Assembly: GCA_018400135.1 (NCBI GenBank)
Contig: JAGYNC010000003.1
Location: forward strand, 1 to 37,952
Reading direction: 5' to 3'
Length of the DNA stretch: 37,952 bases
DNA from: Victivallaceae bacterium
GTDB lineage: Bacteria; Verrucomicrobiota; Lentisphaeria; Victivallales; Victivallaceae
Shown here: positions 8,371 to 17,881 of the stretch, one piece after another
Layout: the number at the start of each line of letters is the position of its first letter
How positions within the stretch are numbered: position 1 is the first letter of the stretch
Notes under the pieces: generated by a model
Database searches by the model: none
The model's input: only the letters and a program-made list of their open reading frames with translations
Told to the model about the DNA's origin: nothing
Made by a program: the position numbers and the translations under genes

Positions 8371-9405
8371 TCAACCACCGATCAGACAATCAACAATATA
8401 CATATCCAGCTCTTCGTAATCACGTTCCATGCGCAGCTGCGCAATCTTTGTCTGGTCAAGACGACGGCTGATTTCGAGCAGTTTCAGAAATATAGCACGG
8501 CTGTTGACCAGATGCTTACAGGCAACATCATCTTTCTGGGAACGCATCGCCTTGACATCCAGTCCCACCCATTCGCCGTTGCGACCGAATCCGTGTTCAT
8601 CAAGTATTCTAACCTGATTCAATGCGCGACGCAAATCGACGCTGCCAAAGGTCTTGTCTTGGTCAAACTTCATCCCATTCTGGTCGTTGAGATGTACGCT
8701 CCAGAGTTTTTTATGTGCCATAGCATAACCCATTTCGTCCGACGGATCAAGTCCGGCCAACAACGCATGTGCTGATTCTATCAAACAACCTAAGCGCTCG
8801 GGAGCGTTGGTAAGCAATCCTAACGCGATCGCATGTCCAATGGTTGGAATATATGCGTGATCCATCGGCTCGTTTGGCTTGGACTCAATCATGATTCGAA
8901 TATCCGGGTCGTAATCCAGCATTGTTTGGATCGCTCCGGCGATTTGTTCCGTAGCTCTTACCGAATCCTTGGCTTCACGAATATAGGTACCTTCCCGGGC
9001 AAGCCATAAAACAATATTTTTCGCGCCAAGTGCCCGGGCAATATCGATCGCGCGAAGGCTGCGTTCAATTGCATATTTACGACAGGCCGGGTCATTGGCC
9101 GTGTAACTACCATCAATTCCGCGAGGGTCTTCCCAAAGACGAGGCGCGACAAATTCCGCTGTCAGACCATGGTCATCCAACTTCGCCTTAACTGCCTGTG
9201 CTTCGCTGATTATCTGTTCCGGCGAAAGGTCGTTCATTTGAGGTACCGCGTCATCGTCATGAAATTGTACTCCGTCAAAACCCATTTCCTTGTAAAATGC
9301 GAGTTTTTTATTAAATGCAATGGTTTTCCTGACGGTTGGGCCAAACGGGTCGGCGCCCTCATGAATATTCCATGGCCCAAACGAAAATCTAAATTCTCCC
9401 GACAT
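8371..9405 (-). CDS. Xylose isomerase family protein (class I-like)
   Basis: FSFGPWNIHEGADPFG, GVQFHDDD, YTANDPACRKYAIERSLRAIDIARALGAKNIVLWLAREG, IESKPNEP, PTIGHALAL-like PTIGHAIALG, HLNDQNGMKFDQDKTFG. Confidence 0.85.
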   Translation of the reverse strand: MSGEFRFSFGPWNIHEGADPFGPTVRKTIAFNKKLAFYKEMGFDGVQFHDDDAVPQMNDLSPEQIISEAQAVKAKLDDHGLTAEFVAPRLWEDPRGIDGSYTANDPACRKYAIERSLRAIDIARALGAKNIVLWLAREGTYIREAKDSVRATEQIAGAIQTMLDYDPDIRIMIESKPNEPMDHAYIPTIGHAIALGLLTNAPERLGCLIESAHALLAGLDPSDEMGYAMAHKKLWSVHLNDQNGMKFDQDKTFGSVDLRRALNQVRILDEHGFGRNGEWVGLDVKAMRSQKDDVACKHLVNSRAIFLKLLEISRRLDQTKIAQLRMERDYEELDMYIVDCLIGG

Positions 9406-9674
9406 GTCAAACCTCCCTCAGGCGCTTTGCCTGATACAATTTTATTGGTTATAGAGTTATAATTTCCGGGCTACGGGATATTTCTCCGTGGCAACCGAAA
9501 GTTGCGGTCGTGCAGAAGCGCGTCTCTCCGACAGCAAAAATGCCGCCTGACAAAATATGCACAGAGATGTGTGAGCATCCGATAAGCACAATCGGCCGGG
9601 CAAATTCATTTTCCTGCCGACGCTCAGCTGTATATGACACGGTTAAAATTATAATAGATTTTAAACTTTTAACC

Positions 9675-9703
9675 TTGACAATAGTATTTTTTAGTAGCAT
9701 TAT
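9675..9703 (+). promoter_or_regulatory. Putative sigma-70 promoter of the AraC-family gene
   Basis: TTGACA (9675-9680), 17-bp spacer, CATTAT (9698-9703), upstream of ATG 9731. Confidence 0.5.
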
Positions 9704-9730
9704 ATTCCAAAATATTATTGGAGATTCGCC

Positions 9731-10624
9731 ATGAAAGCAGTTAAGGCATTCAGCCGGGATTATTTTCCCAAACAGGGACATCCCATCAAAGTCATTAAAA
9801 TCAGCGGCGAGGACAATGCGCCACAGCATGAAGGAGATTTGACCAGTATTCGGCATTATCATGATTTTGCCGAACTGGTCATCATCACCAGCGGCTACGG
9901 CACCCATTGGATTGATGGAACGGAATATCCGGTTGCTGCGGGGGATGTTTTTGTTCTGCAGGGTAAGACAGAGCACTTCTTCAGGGAGCGACATGGACTG
10001 GAGCTTTACAACCTTATGCATGATAATCATCGTCTTCGGCAATATCTGCGCAACCTTAGAGAAAACAGCGGCTACAACGCCATGTTTCTGCTGGAGCCCA
10101 ATTACCGCAAAAGACACAAATTCCGGAGTCGCTTGCACCTCAGCCGTCGTTCTATTGCACACGTTGAAGTTGCTCTTCGACGCATGTGCGAAGAAGAGGA
10201 ACAGTGTCTTCCGGGATACGACACGATGCTGCTTAGTTCGTTATTGGAACTGGTGATTTTTCTTTCGCGCGAATATTCGAAGACGCAAATACCACAGGCA
10301 CAGGCGTTGTGTCGTATTGGTGGAATTATCGGCAAACTTGAAACCGCGTATAAGAAAGCATGGAGTATTAACGAATTATCGAGGCTTGCCGGAATGTCGA
10401 AAAGCGGTCTGATCGGCGCGTTCCGCGAAGCTACCGGACATAGTCCCATAGATTATCTGATCCGCATACGATTGCAGAAAGCGGCCGAGTTGTTGACACA
10501 CAGTGATCTGCCGGTTTCCGTGATTGCCTTTGAGTGCGGATTTCATGACTCCAACTATCTGTCACGTCAATTCCGGCGGGTATACCGTGTTTCGCCTCGT
10601 CAATTCAGAATAAATCATGCCTGA
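9731..10624 (+). CDS. AraC-family transcriptional regulator with cupin-like N-terminal domain
   Basis: N-terminal FAELVIITSGYGTHWIDGTEYPVAAGDVFVLQGKTEHFF; C-terminal AraC HTH ...PIDYLIRIRLQKAAELLTHSDLPVSVIAFECGFHDSNYLSRQFRRVYRVSPRQFR. Confidence 0.93.
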   Translation: MKAVKAFSRDYFPKQGHPIKVIKISGEDNAPQHEGDLTSIRHYHDFAELVIITSGYGTHWIDGTEYPVAAGDVFVLQGKTEHFFRERHGLELYNLMHDNHRLRQYLRNLRENSGYNAMFLLEPNYRKRHKFRSRLHLSRRSIAHVEVALRRMCEEEEQCLPGYDTMLLSSLLELVIFLSREYSKTQIPQAQALCRIGGIIGKLETAYKKAWSINELSRLAGMSKSGLIGAFREATGHSPIDYLIRIRLQKAAELLTHSDLPVSVIAFECGFHDSNYLSRQFRRVYRVSPRQFRINHA

Positions 10625-10741
10625 CTTGAAATTTCACTACTTGAAACACACGAAAAACGAAATCCAAAACAATTTTTAATGATGGCTAAAATCCCAATTT
10701 ATCGTAGGCGGGCAAAATTCGGGAAAGATTTCCACTTGCCA

Positions 10742-11647
10742 TCACTTCAGCATGTTGAGAATGGCATTAGCCGCTTTTTTGCTAATCGCTTCAGGCACGA
10801 TGATCTCGTTCTGCATATTTTCGAGTGAAAACAAGAGTTTCGGGAGAGTGATTTTTTTCATATTCGGACAGATACCGCTGTCGCTCAGAGGAATAAACTC
10901 CTTGTCCGGATTTTCCTTTTGCAGTCGATGCAGATGTCCGGTTTCAGTGCCGACAATAATTTGTTTGTGAGATGATTGACGTGCAAATGTCAACATACCA
11001 CCGGTACTGAGAACAGCATCGGCAAGCATGCTTACTTCAAGTGGTGATTCCGGATGTACCATGATCGCGGCATCAGGATAGTCCCGTCTTTTTCCCGCCA
11101 CCATCTCTGGAGTGAATTTGGCATGAGTCGGACAAAATCCCGGGTATAATATCAACTTGCGTCCGGATTGTTTTTCCACCCACGCACCGAGATTGGCGTC
11201 CGGCACGAAAATAATTTCCTTGTCCAGGGGAATCCCGGCGATGATTGTGGCGGCATTGGCTGAAGTACAGCAGACATCGCACTCCGCCTTGACTTCGGCG
11301 GAGCTGTTGACATAGCAGACCGCAACGGCTTCAGGGTGAGCTGCCTTGAGTTTTTTCAAAGAAGCAACATCGATCATGTCGGCCATCGGACAACCCGCCT
11401 CGGCATCGGGCAACAACACGATTTTGGACGGGGAGAGAATTTTGGCTGTTTCCGCCATAAAGCTGACACCGCAAAATACGATAACGTCTTCCTTGACAGC
11501 TTGTGCCTTGATGCTCAGCTCCAGTGAATCGCCCGTGAAGTCGGCGATATCCTGAATCTCCGCGCGCTGATAGTTGTGAGCCAGAATGATGGCATTGCGT
11601 TGTTTTTTCAACATGTTAATTTTTTCAATCATTTCCACATCTCGCAT
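10742..11647 (-). CDS. nadA: Quinolinate synthase
   Basis: IILAHNYQRAEIQDIADFTGDSLELS, VFCGVSFMAETAKILSP, LLPDAEAGCPMADM, GFCPTHAKF, SDSGICPNMKK. Confidence 0.95.
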   Translation of the reverse strand: MRDVEMIEKINMLKKQRNAIILAHNYQRAEIQDIADFTGDSLELSIKAQAVKEDVIVFCGVSFMAETAKILSPSKIVLLPDAEAGCPMADMIDVASLKKLKAAHPEAVAVCYVNSSAEVKAECDVCCTSANAATIIAGIPLDKEIIFVPDANLGAWVEKQSGRKLILYPGFCPTHAKFTPEMVAGKRRDYPDAAIMVHPESPLEVSMLADAVLSTGGMLTFARQSSHKQIIVGTETGHLHRLQKENPDKEFIPLSDSGICPNMKKITLPKLLFSLENMQNEIIVPEAISKKAANAILNMLK

Positions 11648-11649
11648 TA

Positions 11650-12819
11650 CTAAAATCTCCCTTGTGGCAAAACATTTCTCGCATTTTTCATTGATTCGGG
11701 CAAAGTTTTTAAAAAATACGCCATATCTTCCTCAGTGGTGAATCTGCCCAGACTCACGCGCAATGCGCCGATTGCCTCGACCGGACTGCGTCCGATGGCG
11801 GTCAGTACACGCGATCCGGTATGGTTGTCGCCGCACGCGGAACCGATGGAAACGGCAAATCCCATTGCGTCAAGCGCGTCCCGGAGCCCGGCGGCGCGTC
11901 CTTCAAACCCATAAAACCCGATATTGATAATGTGTGGCACGCGCAACCAACGGGAACCGTTCAGATACGCGCCCGGGATTCGAGTTAAGATATACTCAAT
12001 AGCGTTATCCCGCAATGCGGTGAGTCGTTTTATTTCTTGAGACATGTTGTCTGCACAAATAATCGCGGATTGTCCAAAACCAACAATGCCAGGAACATTC
12101 TCTGTGGCACCACGCCGACCGTTTTCCTGTCCACCGCCATGTTGCCAGGGCATGAGATTCACACCACGTCTGACATAGAGAGCGCCTATTCCTTTCGGTC
12201 CGTGAATTTTATGGGAATTGAGTGAAGCCATATCTACCGGGAAACTTTCAACATCAAAAGGGATTTTACCAAACGACTGACAAGCATCTGTATGAAAGCA
12301 AATGTCATGTTCACGACACCAAATGCCGATTTTATCAATCGGTTCAATAACGCCGATTTCATTGTTGACGTGCATTACCGAAACCAATATGGTATCCGAT
12401 CGCGCCAGAGATTCCAGTTGTTCTATGCCTACGATTCCGTCACTATCAACCGCCAGAAGAGAAACATCGAAGCCCTGACTCTCAAGCCATTTGCACGTAT
12501 TGACGACACTTGAGTGTTCAATTGCCGAAATGATGATATGCTTCCCCTTCACGCGATTGGCAAAAGCATATCCCTTCAGCGCCAGGTTGTTGGCTTCCGT
12601 GCCACTTGCAGTAAAAATAAGCTCTTCCGGCATAGCACCCAGAACAGTGGCAATATTTGCTCTGGCATCATCCACCGCTTTGCCCGCTTCTCGTCCATGC
12701 GAATGCAGACTTGAAGGATTTCCGAAAATTTCACGATAATATGGCTCCATCGCCGCCAACACCCGCATGTCAATTGCGGTAGTTGACGCGTTATCCAGAT
12801 AGACATTTTGGGTTTTCAT
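11650..12819 (-). CDS. Cysteine desulfurase (NifS/IscS family)
   Basis: YLDNASTTAID, SGTEANNLALKG, HSSVVNTCKWL, HTDACQSFGKIP, SLNSHKIHGPKGIGALYVRRG, SIGSACG. Confidence 0.93.
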   Translation of the reverse strand: MKTQNVYLDNASTTAIDMRVLAAMEPYYREIFGNPSSLHSHGREAGKAVDDARANIATVLGAMPEELIFTASGTEANNLALKGYAFANRVKGKHIIISAIEHSSVVNTCKWLESQGFDVSLLAVDSDGIVGIEQLESLARSDTILVSVMHVNNEIGVIEPIDKIGIWCREHDICFHTDACQSFGKIPFDVESFPVDMASLNSHKIHGPKGIGALYVRRGVNLMPWQHGGGQENGRRGATENVPGIVGFGQSAIICADNMSQEIKRLTALRDNAIEYILTRIPGAYLNGSRWLRVPHIINIGFYGFEGRAAGLRDALDAMGFAVSIGSACGDNHTGSRVLTAIGRSPVEAIGALRVSLGRFTTEEDMAYFLKTLPESMKNARNVLPQGRF

Positions 12820-13105
12820 TGCTTTGCCCGGAAAAGTTCTCGTTTAAGCAAATATAGTCCGGGTAAACGCTCTGAACAAGTTTATTTATGCCCATATTAT
12901 AAATGCGCGATCCTGTCATCCACAAATCTCATGGTAACCCCACCCAACATGGACCGGGAAAATATTATCATATCGGTTGAGGAGAACGGCGACAAGGGCA
13001 GGGAACGAGTAGAAAAAGAGCGCGGGGGGTTACACTCTTTTCTTGACAGGAATCATTTTTATGATAAAGTACCTGCATTGATACTTAATTAAAAAGAGGG
13101 TTCAT

Positions 13106-13396
13106 ATGAACAAAACTGATGCGGAAATGCTGGCCCGTGTTTTTAAAATTCTGGCCGTTGACAGCAGGGTGCGGATACTGGAGTTGCTCAAGAGCCGTTC
13201 GCTTTGCGTGAATGCGTTGGCCAGGATTCTGGGCATTACTCCGGCAGCGGTGTCGCAACATCTCAGAATACTCCGGGATGCCGATATTCTCAAGCCGGAA
13301 AAACGAGGTTATTTTGTACATTACCGCGTAAATGAAAAAGTCCTGGAGAAATGGCGGGAGATGGCGGACAGGCTTTTAAATACCGATGAAAGATAA
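13106..13396 (+). CDS. ArsR-family winged-helix regulator (1)
   Basis: FKILAVDSRVRILELLKSRSLCVNALARILGITPAAVSQHLRILRDADILKPEKRGYFVHY. Confidence 0.9.
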   Translation: MNKTDAEMLARVFKILAVDSRVRILELLKSRSLCVNALARILGITPAAVSQHLRILRDADILKPEKRGYFVHYRVNEKVLEKWREMADRLLNTDER

Positions 13397-13446
13397 TTCT
13401 TTTTTTTGTCAGCACTCGGAACGTCCGGCAAAAGTGGATATCCTGA
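13393..13446 (+). pseudogene. Remnant of an ABC-2 permease C-terminus
   Basis: Translation ...FFVSTRNVRQKWIS* parallels the tail of the intact permease at 14789-15526 (FFGVSIRNVQRKWIY*), with matching nucleotide context. Confidence 0.65.
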
Positions 13447-13467
13447 AGAAAATTAAACCCTTTCGAT

Positions 13468-13486
13468 AATATCGATTATCGATATT
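13468..13486. promoter_or_regulatory. Perfect palindrome, candidate operator
   Basis: AATATCGA-TTA-TCGATATT: 8-bp inverted repeat, 3-nt spacer, about 30 nt upstream of ATG 13516. Confidence 0.5.
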
Positions 13487-13515
13487 TTCGAGAAATCAAT
13501 AAAAAGGAGCAATTT

Positions 13516-13767
13516 ATGTTTGAAGGCACAAGTGGTTATTTTTATCTTGACTCCTGGGTCTTGGCGAATATTGTGCAGTTGGGCACTCAGGATTTTTGTC
13601 GTCGGTTTCTCAATTACCGGAACGATCCGGGCGGGCGGCAACATGCCCAGATGACCCAGGCCGCGAGATCCGGCTGCGCCAATAACGTGGAAGGTTCGGC
13701 ACGCCGCAAAACTTCAAGACAAACGGAAATGCAGCTTCCCAATAAAAATGACGGAGATAATGGATGA
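13516..13767 (+). CDS. Truncated four-helix-bundle suffix-domain-like protein
   Basis: GYFYLDSWVLANIVQLGTQDFCRRFL...RQHAQMTQAARSGCANNVEGSARRKTSRQTEMQL resembles the four helix bundle suffix domain; ends abruptly. Stop overlaps the ABC gene start (ATGATGA). Confidence 0.55.
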   Translation: MFEGTSGYFYLDSWVLANIVQLGTQDFCRRFLNYRNDPGGRQHAQMTQAARSGCANNVEGSARRKTSRQTEMQLPNKNDGDNG

Positions 13768-14792
13768 TGAAAAAAGACAGACAGATTATTGAAGTACGCG
13801 GATTGGCCAGACAGTTTGGCGGAGTGCGGGCTGTGGCCGGTATTGACTTTGAGGTTTGCGAAGGCGAAGTTTTCGGATTTCTCGGCCCGAACGGTGCGGG
13901 AAAAACCACCACCATTAATATTCTTACCGGACTGGCACGTGCGGATAAGGGGGAAGTACGTATCGCCGGAATTGATTGCGCCGCGAATCCCAAAGCCGCC
14001 CAGCGGCTGATGGGGATTGTGCCTGATGAAAGCAATTTGTGGCCGGAACTAAACGGTTTTGAGAATCTCAGTTTCTGCGGGGCACTTTACGGCATGAGAG
14101 GCCGCGAACGGGAAAAACGCGCGGACGAACTGCTGGATATGTTTGGTCTGGGGGACGCGGCAAAACGTAAGTTCGGCGGCTATTCCAAAGGCATGAAGCG
14201 CAAATTGACTATTGCCGCCGCCATAATACACCGTCCGCAGGTGTTGTTCCTTGATGAACCTACCACCGGCATTGATGTGGCCAGTGCCCGGCAAATCCGC
14301 CTATTACTGAAAGATCTGAATGATTCCGGCACGACAATCTTTCTGACGACGCACTATATCGAGGAAGCGGAACGACTCTGTGAGCGGGTCGCCTTTATCG
14401 TCGGAGGGAAAATTGTCCGGGTCGACACTATTGAGAACCTGGTCAGAGATGTCCAGAAACAACGGGTGATACAGCTGACACTGAGTCGTTCCGGCAATAC
14501 TGCCGCCGGATCAGATAGCTGCGGGTTGGAAGAACTTCCCGGTTTGTTGCGCGTTGCCTTTCCGGGAATTGAATTCGAGTCCATAACTGGCAGCGCTCTC
14601 CGTGCTTTATCAATGAAAGCTCTGCCGCTTGCTCCGCTAATCAGATTTCTGGAAGAACGCGAGATGGATGTTACCGAGGCAAAAATAATCCGCCCTTCAC
14701 TGGAAGAAGTCTTTGTCAACATCACGGGCGTGGCCTTGGAACAGATGCGCAAGGAAAAAGAACAGGGTAAAGCGAAAGGAGGCAAGGCATGA
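13764..14792 (+). CDS. ABC transporter ATP-binding protein (DrrA/CcmA-type)
   Basis: Walker A GPNGAGKTT, signature YSKGMKRKL, Walker B VLFLDEPTTGID, TTHYIEEAERLC. Confidence 0.95.
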   Translation: MMKKDRQIIEVRGLARQFGGVRAVAGIDFEVCEGEVFGFLGPNGAGKTTTINILTGLARADKGEVRIAGIDCAANPKAAQRLMGIVPDESNLWPELNGFENLSFCGALYGMRGREREKRADELLDMFGLGDAAKRKFGGYSKGMKRKLTIAAAIIHRPQVLFLDEPTTGIDVASARQIRLLLKDLNDSGTTIFLTTHYIEEAERLCERVAFIVGGKIVRVDTIENLVRDVQKQRVIQLTLSRSGNTAAGSDSCGLEELPGLLRVAFPGIEFESITGSALRALSMKALPLAPLIRFLEEREMDVTEAKIIRPSLEEVFVNITGVALEQMRKEKEQGKAKGGKA

Positions 14793-15526
14793 AAACCTGG
14801 ATCGCATTTTGGAATATTTTAAAGAAAGATATGCGTAACTATTATCTGAAACCGCCTAATATCAGTTGGGGAATCATCTTTCCGCTTGCCTGGACTTTGA
14901 TGTTCTTCATCAAATCCGGATCGGGATTCGGGGATGTCCGCTCGATTCTTCCCGGCATAGTCGCCATGTCCGTTCTTTTCGGTACGACCTCGATGTTGGC
15001 GGTCGTCATTACCTTTGAAAAAAAGATGCGTTCCTATGAACGGCTGCTACTGGCCCCGATTCCGCTGGAAGTCCTGATGCTGGCCAAAACTTCCGGTGCT
15101 GTGCTTATCGGCATCGCCAACGGATTTGTTCCCGTAATCATGGCGGCATTCATCGTCGATCTGTCTGATGTGGCTTGGGGAGAAATGACCGCCGCAGTGA
15201 CTCTGATCAGTGTCAGTTCAACCTTTCTGGGGCTGTTCGTAGCTGTTTCGGTAAGCGAGGTTTTCGAAGCGCAGACTTTTTCAAACTTTTTCCGTTTTCC
15301 AATGGTTTTCCTCTGCGGACTTTTCTTTCCGATTGCGGCATTACCGATTATCCTTCAACCGCTTTCATATATTTTACCGCTGACTTACGGTGCCGATGTA
15401 CTGCACGGCGCGATCAACCAGGCAGCTCAAAAACCTCCGGGATTGAATCTCGCGATCCTCGCAGGATTCTGCATAATTTTTTTTGGGGTCAGCATTCGGA
15501 ACGTCCAGCGGAAATGGATATACTGA
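14789..15526 (+). CDS. ABC-2 type permease
   Basis: Overlaps the ATPase gene by ATGA; multiple hydrophobic segments; RSYERLLLAPIPLEVLMLAKTSGAVLIG and FFRFPMVFLCGLFFPIAALP are ABC-2 typical. Confidence 0.9.
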   Translation: MKTWIAFWNILKKDMRNYYLKPPNISWGIIFPLAWTLMFFIKSGSGFGDVRSILPGIVAMSVLFGTTSMLAVVITFEKKMRSYERLLLAPIPLEVLMLAKTSGAVLIGIANGFVPVIMAAFIVDLSDVAWGEMTAAVTLISVSSTFLGLFVAVSVSEVFEAQTFSNFFRFPMVFLCGLFFPIAALPIILQPLSYILPLTYGADVLHGAINQAAQKPPGLNLAILAGFCIIFFGVSIRNVQRKWIY

Positions 15527-15539
15527 AGTTTAATTTCAC

Positions 15540-15590
15540 TTGACATTTCTTTTGCAATTATTATATTTCGTTATATGGCGAATTAACGAA
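15540..15590 (+). promoter_or_regulatory. Putative promoter plus operator of the second arsR gene
   Basis: TTGACA (15540-15545), 16-bp spacer, TATATT (15562-15567); inverted repeat TTCGTTA-N10-TAACGAA (15567-15590) overlapping the expected start site. Confidence 0.6.
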
Positions 15591-15600
15591 GGCTTATAAA

Positions 15601-15966
15601 ATGAAAAACATCTTGAATATAACGAAGGCCTTGGCGGATGAAAATCGGATTCGGGCACTGATGCTGTTGAAGAACGGTGAACTGTGCGTCTGTCAGATAA
15701 TTGAAGTTATCGGGCTGGCCCCATCCACTGTTTCCAAGCATATGTCCATCCTGAAGCAGGCGGATCTGGTTGAATCCCGTAAATCCGGGCGCTGGATATA
15801 TTACCGACTTCCCGACAACGATTCGTATGAAGCAGTAAGAACAATCCTTGAATGGCTTGAGACAAATTTGACAAATGACAACACTATTCAAAAAGACAAC
15901 GGGAGTTTAGATAAAATCCTAGGTGTCGAAAAGGAGGAATTATGCAAAAAGTACAGGCAAAGCTGA
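15601..15966 (+). CDS. arsR: ArsR-family regulator (2), metalloid-sensor type
   Basis: [53 protein letters not shown] is the classical As(III)-binding motif. Confidence 0.93.
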   Translation: MKNILNITKALADENRIRALMLLKNGELCVCQIIEVIGLAPSTVSKHMSILKQADLVESRKSGRWIYYRLPDNDSYEAVRTILEWLETNLTNDNTIQKDNGSLDKILGVEKEELCKKYRQS

Positions 15967-16382
15967 AAATATTATTTTTATGTACAGGCAACAGCTGCCG
16001 CAGCCAGATGGCCGAAGGGTGGTGTCGCCATCTGAAAGGCGACATCATTGACGCGTATTCGGCCGGCATTGAAACGCACGGACTAAATCCCTGTGCGGTA
16101 AAAGTCATGGCGGAAGTTGGAGTCGACATCTCCAACCACCATTCGAAGCTGTTGGCGGAACTGGAAAGCATCGAATTTGACTACGTAATAACCGTTTGTG
16201 GACACGCCCACGAAAGCTGTCCGTTTTTTCCCGGTAATGCCAAAGTCGTGCATGCGGGATTTGACGACCCGCCGAAGTTGGCGGAAGCTGCGGCGACAGA
16301 AGAAGATAAATTAAACTGTTATCGCCGGGTGCGCGACGAAATTAAAAAATATGTTGTTTCGTTGCCGCAACTCCTGAAATAA
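15942..16382 (+). CDS. arsC: Arsenate reductase, low-molecular-weight phosphatase fold (thioredoxin-linked type)
   Basis: [17 protein letters not shown] (CX5R P-loop), [17 protein letters not shown]; overlaps arsR. Confidence 0.9.
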   Translation: MQKVQAKLKILFLCTGNSCRSQMAEGWCRHLKGDIIDAYSAGIETHGLNPCAVKVMAEVGVDISNHHSKLLAELESIEFDYVITVCGHAHESCPFFPGNAKVVHAGFDDPPKLAEAAATEEDKLNCYRRVRDEIKKYVVSLPQLLK

Positions 16383-16387
16383 TTTTA

Positions 16388-16491
16388 GTAATGCTTCACT
16401 CCTTCCTTTGGCGCGGGGTCAATACTACACAGCCTCGTCGTTCCTCCTCGGGTGTCGTAGCCTCGACCCCACCCAAAGAGTGAGCGCTTAC
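16388..16491. repeat. Dispersed palindromic repeat A, copy 3 (long form)
   Basis: GTAATGCTTCACTCCTTCCTTTGG...GGGGTCAATACTACACAGCCTCGTCGTTCCTCCTCGGGTGTCGTAGCCTCGACCCCACCCAAAGAGTGAGCGCTTAC; begins 6 nt after the arsC stop. Confidence 0.9.
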
Positions 16492-16529
16492 GCCAACCAT
16501 CGGAAACGCCGCTAAAATACGGGACAGGA

Positions 16530-17726
16530 TTAATAACGGCGCTGCTTGCTCTTTGCCAATACGCGAAGCCGCAGGGCGTTTAAGCGGATAAAACCTTCGG
16601 CATCTTTCTGGTTATAAGCGTGATCCCCTTCAAAGCTGGCAATATTTTCGTCATACAGGCTGTATGGGGAACGGCGGCCGGACACGTGACAAGCGCCCTT
16701 GAAGAGTTTGACCCGCACTTCGCCTGTAACATATTGCTGACTGGCGGTGATTGCCGCCTGCAACATTTCACGTTCCGGCGCGTACCAGAAACCATTGTAA
16801 ACCATATCCGCGTAACGCGGGATAAAGCTATCGCGCAGATGCATTACTTCGCGATCCATGGTAATGCTTTCTAGCGCCCGATGTGCCAGATGCAGGATTG
16901 TCCCGCCGGGTGTTTCGTAGATGCCGCGCGATTTCATGCCGACAAAGCGATTCTCGACAATATCAACGCGGCCGACAGCATGGAGTTTTCCCAGCGCGTT
17001 AAGTTTCCGCATCAACGCAGCAGGGGAGAGTTTCTCGCCGTTAACCTGGTATGGCACTCCTTTGTCGAAAGCAATAATCACATCCTCGGGAGTATCAGTG
17101 GCCTTGCTCAGGGGTGCAGTCATAACCGTAATGTCCTCGGGGAATTCGTTCCATGGATCCTCAAGTATGCCGCCTTCAAAAGAGATATGCAGTAGATTTC
17201 TGTCCATGCTATAAGGTTTTTCTGCCGTGCTGGTCACCGGAATATCATGCTGCCGGGCATATTCGATCAAATCCATACGTCCTTTAAACGACCACTCGCG
17301 CCATGGCGCAATAATCTTGATATCCGGTTCGAAAGCATACGCGGTAAGCTCAAAGCGCACCTGATCGTTGCCTTTACCGGTAGCACCATGACAAATCGCG
17401 TCCGCGCCTTCCTGGCGGGCAATCTCAATGAGTCGTTTACCGATCAATGGCCGCGCAATTGATGTACCGAGCAAATAGCTACCCTCATAAATAGCATTGG
17501 CCTGCATCATCGGGAAAATAAAATCCCGGGCAAACTCTTCGGTCAAATCCTCAACATAACATTTTGACGCGCCGGTTGTTATCGCTTTAGCTTCAACGCC
17601 GTTAAGTTCTTCTTCCTGTCCCACATCAGCACAGAACCCGATGACTTCAGCCTGATAGTGTTCCTTGACCCATTTAACGATTACGGAAGTATCCAGTCCC
17701 CCGGAATATGCCACTACTACTTTCAT
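16530..17726 (-). CDS. argG: Argininosuccinate synthase
   Basis: [52 protein letters not shown]. Confidence 0.97.
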   Translation of the reverse strand: MKVVVAYSGGLDTSVIVKWVKEHYQAEVIGFCADVGQEEELNGVEAKAITTGASKCYVEDLTEEFARDFIFPMMQANAIYEGSYLLGTSIARPLIGKRLIEIARQEGADAICHGATGKGNDQVRFELTAYAFEPDIKIIAPWREWSFKGRMDLIEYARQHDIPVTSTAEKPYSMDRNLLHISFEGGILEDPWNEFPEDITVMTAPLSKATDTPEDVIIAFDKGVPYQVNGEKLSPAALMRKLNALGKLHAVGRVDIVENRFVGMKSRGIYETPGGTILHLAHRALESITMDREVMHLRDSFIPRYADMVYNGFWYAPEREMLQAAITASQQYVTGEVRVKLFKGACHVSGRRSPYSLYDENIASFEGDHAYNQKDAEGFIRLNALRLRVLAKSKQRRY

Positions 17727-17796
17727 TAACTTATCTCCATTGAGAGTTTACGCTATTTGCCACGCACCTCCCGGGTGTCAGGCCCACTGCGCTGTT

Positions 17797-17826
17797 TATT
17801 AAAAACTAAGGCGGGCTTCGCCCGCA
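17797..17826 (-). terminator. Rho-independent terminator downstream of mscS-like gene
   Basis: Minus strand GCGGGC-gaa-GCCCGC followed by CTTAGTTTTTAATAA. Confidence 0.65.
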
Positions 17827-17881
17827 ACCCAAATCCGACATTATCAATGCCTGAATCCCGTTATCCTGTTAAAACCATATT

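Noticed and set aside
8296-8775. 159-aa plus-strand ORF (MHDTDFDSDHDNSGLSE...)
   Set aside because: Starts inside repeat B and then runs antisense to xylose isomerase; the similarity to the ORF at 6701-6943 is explained by the DNA repeat.
9449-10162. 237-aa minus-strand ORF antisense to the AraC gene
   Set aside because: Opposite strand carries clear AraC-family sequence; no recognisable domain in the shadow ORF.
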